Shown here: positions 1 through 5,021 of the stretch, piece by piece
How the letters are laid out: each line of letters begins with the position of its first letter
How positions within the stretch are numbered: the first letter of the stretch is position 1
DNA from: RPQJ01 sp031404015
GTDB lineage: Bacteria > Pseudomonadota > Gammaproteobacteria > Steroidobacterales > Steroidobacteraceae
Length of the DNA stretch: 5,383 bases
NCBI GenBank assembly: GCA_031404015.1
Contig: JANNGT010000262.1
Coordinates: 1 to 5,383, forward strand
Direction: 5' to 3'
Made by a program: the position numbers and the translations under genes
The notes under the pieces: model-generated
Databases searched by the model: none
What the model was told of the DNA's origin: nothing
The model's input: the letters and a program-made list of their open reading frames with translations, nothing else

Positions 1-299
1 GCCCCGTTCAAGCCCGCTTCGCCAAATGCCCGGTCATTGATCCATAATCCAGACACACGTTCATCAGACCAGGTGTGATCGAGAATCGCGTTGATCGCGC
101 CCATGCGTCCGTGATAGCCAACGAATATCACACCGTTCACATCTTCATCCACACCATGCACCATGGAAAGATATGAAGGCGAACCAGAATTCAATGTGGC
201 ACGCGAATCCAATTCTTCGATGAGAATATTTCTCCCGTTGTTATGACCATCTGTCACAACGATCGATGTTGCGCCGCCTGCGAATGCTCCGCGAATGGC
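1..299 (-). CDS. M55-family D-aminopeptidase (DppA-like), internal fragment
   Basis: Translating the minus strand from 299 down to 3 gives about 99 uninterrupted residues typical of peptidase family M55, zinc D-aminopeptidases that release N-terminal D-amino acids from peptides. Family landmarks appear in order: AIRGAFAGGATSIVVTDGHN, then GRNILIEELDSRA, LNSGSPSYLSMVHGVDE, the GVIFVGYHGRMG stretch, AILDHTWS, and WINDRAFGEAGLNG. The His residues of the DGHN, GYHG and DHTWS motifs fit the family's conserved active-site region. The gene runs off the left edge, so the C-terminal part (more than half of a protein of roughly 270 residues) is absent. The N-terminus, including the metal-binding DxEG motif and the usual MTxEVNAA stretch, is also missing. 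Homology ends at about 299, where HrpB coding sequence begins on the other strand. The fragment is only about 52% GC and uses codons such as ATA, AGA and TCA that are rare in the rest of the window. Family assignment is secure; the gene is broken on both sides here. Confidence 0.88.
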
Positions 300-304
300 G
301 GGAA
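296..304. other. Abrupt junction between two truncated, opposed genes
   Basis: M55 peptidase homology on the minus strand ends at codon 297-299, where the expected second alanine of the AAIRGAF motif is replaced by Pro-Phe. HrpB homology on the plus strand begins at codon 303-305, the Lys of KGRYPKH, and the expected preceding Met is a Gly. Both breakpoints therefore coincide within a few bases, and base composition steps from about 52% GC to clearly higher GC here. No transposon end, tRNA or target duplication is visible. A chimeric assembly join is the simplest explanation; a genuine illegitimate recombination is the alternative. Confidence 0.75.
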
Positions 305-386
305 AGGCCGTTACCCCAAGCACTACTGGCCCGACGACCCGTATGCAGCGATAGCGACGCGTAAGGTGCGTCCCCGCGGAGAATGA
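303..386 (+). CDS. hrpB: ATP-dependent RNA helicase HrpB, C-terminal tail only
   Basis: The plus frame 303-386 encodes KGRYPKHYWPDDPYAAIATR followed by KVRPRGE and a TGA stop. The block GRYPKHxWPDDP, then a T-R-(R/K) segment and a basic end, is the characteristic C-terminus of HrpB, a DEAH-box helicase-family protein of about 800 residues in proteobacteria. Only 27 codons remain; the helicase core and most of the HrpB-specific C-terminal domain are missing because the sequence changes identity at about 300. Upstream of 303 the frame stays open but no longer resembles HrpB. The stop codon (384-386) overlaps the ATG of the following lipoprotein gene (383-385), so the two were probably translated as a coupled pair. 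The fragment has no start codon of its own and is easy to miss. Confidence 0.85.
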   Translation, partial: KGRYPKHYWPDDPYAAIATRKVRPRGE

Positions 387-940
387 ACGGGACCATGCGC
401 TTTCGAGCACAGCGTGGATGCCGGGCCGGTGCGATGGTCGTGCTGATCGCGCTGGCGGCGGGATGCGCCCCGTTCCGGGCGGGCTTGCCTGCGGACCCCG
501 CGCCGACGTTCGCCGAGCAGGGGCCAGGCGCCCTGATCGCGCAGCAGGCGCGTGCGCAGATCGGCGTTGCGTACCGCTATGGCGGCGCCGATCCGCAACG
601 GGGTTTCGATTGCAGCGGGCTCGTCAGTTTTGCCCATGCGCAGGAAGGCGTGAGCGTGCCGCGGACGGCGGCCGCACAGTTCGGTGCAGCACGCACGGTG
701 GCGCTTGCGGACGTCCGGCCCGGCGACCTGCTTTTCTATCGACTCGTTGCCGGCAGCAAGGACATCACGCACGTGGGCATCTACGCGGGGCAGGGCCGCT
801 TCGTGCATGCGCCGCAGTCCGGCAAGCGCGTTGTCGAGGTGAGCATCGACGACCCGTATTACCGCGAGCGATTCGCCGGCGCCGGACGTTTGTACCCGCA
901 GGGTTCGGGCGCAGGACCGCGCGTCTCCACGCCGCGCTGA
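383..940 (+). CDS. NlpC/P60-family cell-wall peptidase lipoprotein
   Basis: This 185-residue protein is a predicted peptidoglycan endopeptidase of the NlpC/P60 family, cysteine peptidases that cleave within or near the stem peptide. A basic N-terminus (RFRAQRGCR) leads into a hydrophobic stretch ending in the lipobox LAAGC, with lipidated Cys28. Ala at +2 and no Asp suggest outer-membrane sorting. The catalytic domain spans about residues 50-175. Cys77 lies in FDCSGLV, the family nucleophile motif; PGDLLFY is at 113-119; His130 lies in THVGIY; and His142 in FVHAP is the likely third polar residue. Length is normal for the Spr/NlpC type. ATG 383 overlaps the hrpB stop as ATGA, which favours it. 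ATG 395 is a reasonable alternative, with GGAG at 378-381 some 13 bases upstream, and still keeps the signal peptide. The gene converges with the HhH gene across a 30-base gap. Confidence 0.9.
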   Translation: MNGTMRFRAQRGCRAGAMVVLIALAAGCAPFRAGLPADPAPTFAEQGPGALIAQQARAQIGVAYRYGGADPQRGFDCSGLVSFAHAQEGVSVPRTAAAQFGAARTVALADVRPGDLLFYRLVAGSKDITHVGIYAGQGRFVHAPQSGKRVVEVSIDDPYYRERFAGAGRLYPQGSGAGPRVSTPR

Positions 941-972
941 AGGCCGGCGCCAGACGTAGAGCGCGCGGCCTT
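940..972. terminator. Stem-loop between convergent genes
   Basis: AAGGCCGGCGC (940-950) pairs with GCGCGCGGCCTT (961-972). It gives eleven base pairs with one bulged G (965) and a 10-base loop. It sits in the 30-base gap between two convergent genes, overlapping both stop codons, so it could stop transcription from either side. There is no U-tract on either strand, so it is not a canonical intrinsic terminator; it may block read-through weakly or act with Rho. Confidence 0.4.
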
Positions 973-1885
973 ACAGGTAAAACGCGCGGCACTCGGCCTC
1001 GCGCCCGCGCACCACGCGTTTGCCGGCGAGCGCGCCGTGCGCTTCAGTGAGGACCGTGTGCTGGCCTTCGGAGTTCTCCGAGTCGTAGTGGAACACGCGC
1101 ACCCAGTCGCGCGTGTGCTTCAACTGATGTGCCTGCGCGGTGTTGGAAAAAAGCGCCGTGAACTGCCAGCCGTCGCGCTCCGCATGCAGCACCGGCAGCC
1201 ACGGTTCCTGCAGCGGGTTGAAGCGGATCGGGGTGATGGTCGGCAGCGTCCCGGCCGTGGCTTGCTCCCGGTACTGCCGGTCGATGGCGAGCAGCGTCGT
1301 CACACCGGGCAGCGGCCCCGCGGTGCGTGACAGGGTGGCGTGCACGTCGTGACCGCGCACGAGCATCGCGTGCAGGCTGGCGCGGATCGACGCTGCGCGG
1401 CGTGGACCGACGCCTGGCACGTTCTCGAGCCGGCCGTCGTGTGCCGCGAGCTCGAGGCCTTCGAGCGTGTCGACGTGCAGTTCTTCATGGATGCGCTCGG
1501 CCAGGCGATGCCCGAGGCCCGGCACGACGGTCAACAGCGCGACGGGATCGCAGGTTCCACGCAGTCGCTCGAGTTGCGACCAATGCCCCGTGCGCACCAT
1601 TTCGACGATCGCCGTGGCGATGCCACGACCGACGTGAGGCAGGCGATCGAGGCCGACCACGCCGTCGCGATCGACCAGCGCGACGATATCGGCGGGTCGC
1701 GTGCGAGCCACCGTAGCGGCCGCCCTGCGGTACGCAGAGACCCGATAGGGATTGGCACCCTGTGCCTGCAGCAGGTCCGCAGCCTCACGCAGGCGATCGG
1801 CAAAATCGAGCGCATGTGAATCCGACAGGTGTGCGGCAGTGGTGGACACCGCGCCTGCAGCGTCAGCTTCGGTGGCTGGATCCAT
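971..1885 (-). CDS. Helix-hairpin-helix DNA-binding protein, PolX N-terminus-like
   Basis: The 304-residue product resembles the N-terminal part of family X DNA polymerases but lacks the catalytic parts. Residues about 25-70 (FADRLREAADLLQAQGANPY, then RVSAYRRAAATV) match the 8-kDa-type domain that binds gapped-DNA ends in Pol beta/PolX. Three helix-hairpin-helix motifs follow: LPHVGRG (82-88), VPGLGHR (121-127) and VPGVGPR (156-162). No nucleotidyltransferase GS motif with an Asp triad and no PHP phosphoesterase domain is visible. Instead residues about 185-304 form a separate domain with RFNPLQEPWLPVLHAERDGW, FTALFSN and a conserved-looking end, KRVVRGREAECRAFYL. Similar HhH-only proteins are known in proteobacteria, often misnamed as polymerases. 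Non-specific or structure-specific DNA binding is likely; catalysis is unknown. The ATG at 1885 has GGGAG immediately before it with no spacer, so the start, and the roughly 20-residue Ala-rich leader, are uncertain. Confidence 0.82.
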   Translation of the reverse strand: MDPATEADAAGAVSTTAAHLSDSHALDFADRLREAADLLQAQGANPYRVSAYRRAAATVARTRPADIVALVDRDGVVGLDRLPHVGRGIATAIVEMVRTGHWSQLERLRGTCDPVALLTVVPGLGHRLAERIHEELHVDTLEGLELAAHDGRLENVPGVGPRRAASIRASLHAMLVRGHDVHATLSRTAGPLPGVTTLLAIDRQYREQATAGTLPTITPIRFNPLQEPWLPVLHAERDGWQFTALFSNTAQAHQLKHTRDWVRVFHYDSENSEGQHTVLTEAHGALAGKRVVRGREAECRAFYL

Positions 1886-1931
1886 CTCCCGTTCGTCGCG
1901 CCCACAGGGCGAGCTGAATAATGAATGCCAT
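1863..1931 (-). CDS. Possible 22-residue leader ORF upstream of the HhH gene
   Basis: On the minus strand, ATG 1931-1929 is preceded by a strong Shine-Dalgarno sequence: GGAGG at 1940-1936 within CGGAGGGAGC, four bases from the ATG. It opens a short frame, MAFIIQLALWARRTGDGSSH then RS, stopping at TGA 1865-1863. The frame differs from the HhH protein and runs 23 bases past its ATG (1885). The ribosome site here is better spaced than the one abutting the HhH ATG, so ribosomes could enter here and restart at 1885. The hydrophobic first ten residues are suggestive but the peptide matches nothing I know. It could equally be chance. Confidence 0.3.
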   Translation of the reverse strand: MAFIIQLALWARRTGDGSSHRS

Positions 1932-1965
1932 GCTCCCTCCGATCAGTGCGCGCCACCATTCGGGT

Positions 1966-1996
1966 TTTACGAGACGCGCGGCAATCAGACTATGAT
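1966..1996 (+). promoter_or_regulatory. Candidate sigma-70-type promoter for the hydrolase gene
   Basis: TATGAT at 1991-1996 is one mismatch from the -10 consensus and stands out in a GC-rich setting. A weak -35-like TTTACG lies at 1966-1971, with a long 19-base spacer. Transcription would begin near 2003, about 16 bases before the strong ribosome-binding site at 2019-2025. The order promoter, ribosome site, start codon is coherent. The -35 is poor, so confidence is limited. Confidence 0.35.
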
Positions 1997-2018
1997 TGTT
2001 GGAACGATTCCGGAACGC

Positions 2019-2053
2019 AGGGGAGAACGAGCTTGGGTGCGGTGATGCGATAG
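2019..2053 (+). promoter_or_regulatory. Strong ribosome-binding site with TTG start cut off by an amber codon
   Basis: AGGGGAG at 2019-2025 is the best Shine-Dalgarno in this region and lies seven bases before TTG 2033. From that TTG the frame reads MGAVMR, then TAG at 2051-2053, and continues without another stop into the alpha/beta hydrolase. GTG 2042 and ATG 2045 lie in the same frame. The starts after the TAG (TTG 2075, ATG 2081) have no recognisable ribosome site. This site therefore looks like the original start of the hydrolase, with a stop codon now between it and the body of the gene. Confidence 0.55.
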
Positions 2054-2074
2054 CTGGGCCGGACGCTCGGCTCG

Positions 2075-3499
2075 TTGGCGATGGCTTTGCTGCTCGTTGG
2101 CGTTGGCTTTTACCTGCATTTCCTGTGGACCGGGCCCGACCTGCAGCCGTGGCACCGGGTGCGACTCACGAGCGAGTTCACGGCGGCGGATTACGCCAGC
2201 GGCGACATCGTCACGCTGGACCAGTATCGCGCGCGCGAAGCCCGGCTTCTGGACCAGGTCCGGAACCAGATCGCGCGGCCACGCGGTGACACGAGCGTGC
2301 CGTCAATCGATCGCTATGTGCGCGGCAGCCTCAGCGATCCCGACGGATGGGACTACAACTGGAACCAGACGTTTGTCCTCGAGCCTGCAGGTGCGCCGCG
2401 CGGCGGCGTCCTGTTGCTGCACGGACTCACCGATTCGCCCTATAGCCTTCGCAGCGTGGGCCAGGCGCTGGTTGCGCGCGGCCACCGCGTCGTGGGCCTG
2501 CGCCTGCCTGGTCACGGCACGGCGCCCTCGGGCCTGTTGACGTTCGAGGTCGAAGACCTCGCAGCCGCGACGAAGCTCGCCATGCGCGACCTGCGCGTTG
2601 CGCTGGGCCCGGACAAGCCGATCACGATGATCGGCTACTCCAACGGCGCCGCGCTCGCCGTCAGCTATGCACTCGACGCACGCGCAGACGCGCAACTGCC
2701 CAGTCCGGCGGGTCTGGTGCTCATCTCGCCGGCGATCGGCATCAGCAGGCTCGCCGCGATCGGCCGCATCCGCACGGGCCTCTCCGACCTGCAGGGCTTC
2801 GGTCGTGCTGCCTGGCAATTGATCGAATCCGAGATCGACCCGTACAAGTACCACTCGTTCAGCTTCCATGCCGCCGGCGCCACGCAGCGACTCACGAGCA
2901 CACTCACCAGGCGCATCGCCACGCTGGCGGATTCGGGCCCCGTCCGCGGCATGCCGCCGATCCTCGCGTTTGTCTCGACCGTCGATTCGACGGTGCAGGC
3001 GCCTGCAGTCATCGATTCGCTGCTCGGGCGACTGGCAGCCGAAGGTCACGAGCTCGTGGTCTTCGACGTGAACCGCCTGTCCGTCGTGCAGCCCATGATG
3101 ATCGCGGACCCGGCGCCGCTCACGCGCCGGCTGCTCGCGCAGTCGCAACGGCCGTTCGCGCTAACGCTCGTCACCAACGCCAACGCACGCACCCTGCAAG
3201 TGCATGAGCGCCGCTCCGCCGCCATGAGCGCCCAGACGGTCGATCGGCCACTCGATTTGAGCTGGCCGCGCAACGTCTTTTCGCTGTCACACGTGGCGTT
3301 GCCGTTCCCGCCCGACGACCCGCTGTATGGTTACGCGGCACCGGCCAGCAGCCGCCACGTGCAACTCGGGCGGGTGGAAGTTCGCGGCGAGAATGGCGTG
3401 CTCAACGTGCCCGGCTGGATGCTGACCCGCCAGCGCAGCAACCCGTTCCATGCGTACATGCTTGAGCGCATCGAAGGCTTCGTCGGCACTGCGCCTTAG
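2075..3499 (+). CDS. Membrane-anchored alpha/beta hydrolase (serine esterase/lipase-like)
   Basis: The 474-residue product (numbered from TTG 2075) has an N-terminal hydrophobic segment, residues 3-18, that would anchor it in the inner membrane or act as a signal. The hydrolase core starts at about residue 110 with VLLLHGLTDSPYSLR, the HG oxyanion-hole strand seen in monoglyceride-lipase-like and S33-type hydrolases. Next come LRLPGHGTAPSG (142-153) and the nucleophile elbow IGYSNGAA with Ser189. The likely acid is Asp304 in FVSTVDSTVQAP, and the likely base His406 in SLSHVALPFP. The triad thus looks complete and the enzyme intact. A cap segment lies at about 225-290, and the roughly 100 residues between Asp and His are longer than in simple esterases. 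Substrate cannot be told; ester or acylglycerol hydrolysis is likeliest. The start is unsettled: TTG 2075 or ATG 2081 lie just after an in-frame TAG (2051), whereas the good ribosome site lies before it. Confidence 0.85.
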   Translation: MAMALLLVGVGFYLHFLWTGPDLQPWHRVRLTSEFTAADYASGDIVTLDQYRAREARLLDQVRNQIARPRGDTSVPSIDRYVRGSLSDPDGWDYNWNQTFVLEPAGAPRGGVLLLHGLTDSPYSLRSVGQALVARGHRVVGLRLPGHGTAPSGLLTFEVEDLAAATKLAMRDLRVALGPDKPITMIGYSNGAALAVSYALDARADAQLPSPAGLVLISPAIGISRLAAIGRIRTGLSDLQGFGRAAWQLIESEIDPYKYHSFSFHAAGATQRLTSTLTRRIATLADSGPVRGMPPILAFVSTVDSTVQAPAVIDSLLGRLAAEGHELVVFDVNRLSVVQPMMIADPAPLTRRLLAQSQRPFALTLVTNANARTLQVHERRSAAMSAQTVDRPLDLSWPRNVFSLSHVALPFPPDDPLYGYAAPASSRHVQLGRVEVRGENGVLNVPGWMLTRQRSNPFHAYMLERIEGFVGTAP

Positions 3500-3516
3500 G
3501 CCCGGGGCGAAGCCTC

Positions 3517-3525
3517 TGGTACGAT
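3517..3525 (+). promoter_or_regulatory. Candidate extended -10 promoter
   Basis: TGGTACGAT at 3517-3525 is an extended -10 element (TGn followed by TACGAT, two mismatches from TATAAT). It lies in the 65-base gap after the hydrolase stop and predicts a transcript start near 3532, about 33 bases before the ATG at 3565. No good -35 is visible, as is usual for extended -10 promoters. It suggests that the membrane-protein gene has its own promoter rather than depending on the hydrolase. Confidence 0.4.
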
Positions 3526-3564
3526 CCCGCCCGGCGCGTAGACGCCGAACCAAGAACTACTGGG

Positions 3565-4107
3565 ATGCCTCCGACCATGGCCGAAACACGTGCTGCCGCC
3601 AGCCCAGCCACACCGACCGTCACGGCCGGCGCCCCGCCGCCCGCAAGCCGGCCGCCGCGCCGCAGTTTCCGCTCATGGTTCTGGGGCAGCATGCTCGGCG
3701 CGGTGCTGCTGATCGCGCTGTATACGATGTTCATGCTCTGGTGGAGCTACTCGGACGGCGAACGCGCGGGCGTGCTGCAGAAGTTTTCGAAGCGCGGCTG
3801 GATCTGCAAGACGTACGAGGGCGAGGTAGCGCAATACGTCGTTGGCGGCGTCGCCCCGCAGATCTGGAACTTCTCCGTCCGCGATCCCGCAGTCGCTGCG
3901 GCCTTGCCCAAGGCAGTCGGCCAGCAGGTTCGCATCCACTACACCGAACACCGCGGGCTGCCCACCACGTGCTTCGGCGATACAGATTATTTCGCGGATC
4001 GGTTCGAGATCATCACGGCGCCGCACCCGGTGGTGCCGATGTCCGGCATGAGCGTGGAGCCCGCCGCGCCGCCGCCCGTTGCACCCGCGCCGGTCACGCA
4101 ACCGTAA
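3565..4107 (+). CDS. Single-pass membrane protein of a conserved uncharacterised family
   Basis: The 180-residue product has an Ala/Pro-rich, basic N-terminus (residues 1-37, presumably cytoplasmic), one transmembrane helix at about 38-60, a compact soluble domain at about 61-152, and an Ala/Pro-rich C-terminal tail. Directly after the helix is the block SYSDGERAGVLQKFSKRGWI, then CKTYEGEVAQ. I recognise this S-G-RAG-LQKFS-KGW-CKT-EGE signature from small proteins of unknown function in proteobacteria and Bacteroidetes. The rest of the domain (WNFSVRDP, RIHYTEHRGLPTTCFGDTDY) fits the same family, and Cys81 and Cys136 could form a disulfide if the domain is periplasmic. I cannot assign a function. 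The start may be ATG 3565 or ATG 3577; GGGA at 3562-3565 would serve the second, and neither ribosome site is strong. It converges with the secretin-like gene. Confidence 0.82.
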   Translation: MPPTMAETRAAASPATPTVTAGAPPPASRPPRRSFRSWFWGSMLGAVLLIALYTMFMLWWSYSDGERAGVLQKFSKRGWICKTYEGEVAQYVVGGVAPQIWNFSVRDPAVAAALPKAVGQQVRIHYTEHRGLPTTCFGDTDYFADRFEIITAPHPVVPMSGMSVEPAAPPPVAPAPVTQP

Positions 4108-4119
4108 AGGGCCAGACCG

Positions 4120-4144
4120 CCGGGTTGCAGTGGACCGCAACCGG
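4120..4144. terminator. Stem-loop between convergent genes
   Basis: CCGGGTTGC (4120-4128) pairs with GCAACCGG (4137-4144) in an 8-bp stem with one bulged G and an 8-base loop. It sits in the 47-base gap between the stop codons at 4107 and 4155. On the plus strand no U-tract follows directly; on the minus strand only a short CCCTTTA lies about ten bases beyond the stem. It may reduce read-through in both directions. Confidence 0.4.
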
Positions 4145-4154
4145 AGGCTCGGTG

Positions 4155-5021
4155 TCAGCGTATTTCTTCAACCTTGACCCACGCTGAGTACTGCGTCGAG
4201 TCCGCACGGGTCCCCCATGTCGCCAGAGCCGCATCGCGGCCGCTGTTCGTTTCACTCGCGCCCCCGACCTGTATCCATTCGCCCAGGCGGCCGGTGACGG
4301 TAGTCGTCACGTTTGCAGTCCTGACGACACCCGCGCGATCAGAGTTCACGTCGACGCGCTGCTGGCGGGGCGACAGCTCCAGGGTGACCCTTTCGCCATT
4401 GACGCGCGGCGTGACGTAGAAGCCGCTCTGCACGTCCCGGTACTCGGTCGTTTGCGACACGACTGACGGAAAGCGTCCGTCCCGCGAGACGCTGGTCGAA
4501 GTGAACGGCCGTGACTGGCCCATCGCAATGAAACTTTCGCGGCCCTCCAGTGCGCGCACGCTGGCCACGTTGCGCAAGTCGTCGGAGGCCGTCCCGCTGC
4601 GGATGACGACCTGCGTGCCGGCCGCCGGCTGCGGCGGACCGTTCACGCCGACCTGCACGTTGCCCGAGCCGATCGTGCCGGAGCCGCGCACTGTGGTGCC
4701 GGAGCCCTGCACGTTCGTCGCCTGGCCCACCGTGATCAGCAACTGGCGTGGTGCCCTGTCGAGACTTGCGACGACGGCACGCAACTGCTGCAGGGTCGCC
4801 GCATCGGCCCGCACCAGCAGCAGATTGCCTGTCCCGGTGATCGCGGCGCCCGTCGGCACCAGGGGTTGCAGCACCGGCAACAGGTCCTCTGCCATGCGGT
4901 GCTGCAGCTGGATTGTTTCGAGCGAGTCGGCGCGCAGCGGCGCGGCGGACAACAGTGCGACCAGCACGGCGCTGCCGCAACGCGCGCCAGTCACCCGCGC
5001 CGAATGCAACAAGCGGTTCAC
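4155..5021 (-). CDS. Exported secretin-like protein, compact form
   Basis: The 288-residue product starts with a signal peptide (hydrophobic VLVALLSAAP, cleavage probably near LRA-DS, residue 31-32). Residues about 34-98 read as a secretin short N-domain (NolW-like): strand ETIQLQHR, helix AEDLLPVLQPLV, strand NLLLVRAD, helix TLQQLRAVVASLD, then strand RQLLITV. A Gly-rich stretch follows (GSGTTVRGSGTIGSG, 106-120). The C-terminal half has the order of the secretin core: ALEGRESFIAMGQSRPF (157-173), TEYRDVQSGFYVTPRVNGER (192-211), VTLELSP, and TANVTTTVTGRLGEWIQVGG (235-254). Secretins that form outer-membrane gates are usually 400-700 residues, so this is a reduced version with one N-domain and a shortened beta region. 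It may be periplasmic or form only a small ring. The GTG start at 5021 overlaps the upstream stop as GTGA, with AAGGCGG at 5035-5029 as its ribosome site. Confidence 0.78.
   Translation of the reverse strand: MNRLLHSARVTGARCGSAVLVALLSAAPLRADSLETIQLQHRMAEDLLPVLQPLVPTGAAITGTGNLLLVRADAATLQQLRAVVASLDRAPRQLLITVGQATNVQGSGTTVRGSGTIGSGNVQVGVNGPPQPAAGTQVVIRSGTASDDLRNVASVRALEGRESFIAMGQSRPFTSTSVSRDGRFPSVVSQTTEYRDVQSGFYVTPRVNGERVTLELSPRQQRVDVNSDRAGVVRTANVTTTVTGRLGEWIQVGGASETNSGRDAALATWGTRADSTQYSAWVKVEEIR
4675..4706. repeat. Short direct repeat coding for Gly-Ser-Gly units
   Basis: GTGCCGGAGCC occurs at 4675-4685 and again at 4696-4706. The pair is flanked by two copies of CCTGCACGTT (4652-4661 and 4705-4714). 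On the minus strand the repeat encodes the GSGT units of the secretin-like protein. It looks like a small internal duplication in the Gly-rich segment. Confidence 0.5.

Noticed and set aside
300..402. Minus-strand M55 frame stays open past 300 into the HrpB/lipoprotein region
   Set aside because: The translation there (RVVGPVVLGVTAFP and upstream) has no M55 features and is antisense to clear HrpB and lipoprotein coding sequence.
323..808. 161-codon minus-strand frame
   Set aside because: It is antisense to the HrpB tail and the NlpC/P60 gene, rich in Arg/Ala as expected of GC-rich shadow frames, and has no recognisable domain.
418..1050. 210-codon plus-strand frame
   Set aside because: It is an out-of-frame reading of the NlpC/P60 gene that runs into the HhH gene; very Arg-rich and without motifs.
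1340..1819. 159-codon plus-strand frame
   Set aside because: It is antisense to the HhH gene, whose HhH motifs make the minus strand the coding one.
2303..3148. 281-codon minus-strand frame
   Set aside because: It is antisense to the alpha/beta hydrolase; its Arg/Asp/His-rich product has no domain, while the plus strand carries the full catalytic triad.
3673..4140. 155-codon minus-strand frame
   Set aside because: It is antisense to the conserved membrane protein and has low-complexity Arg/Ala composition.
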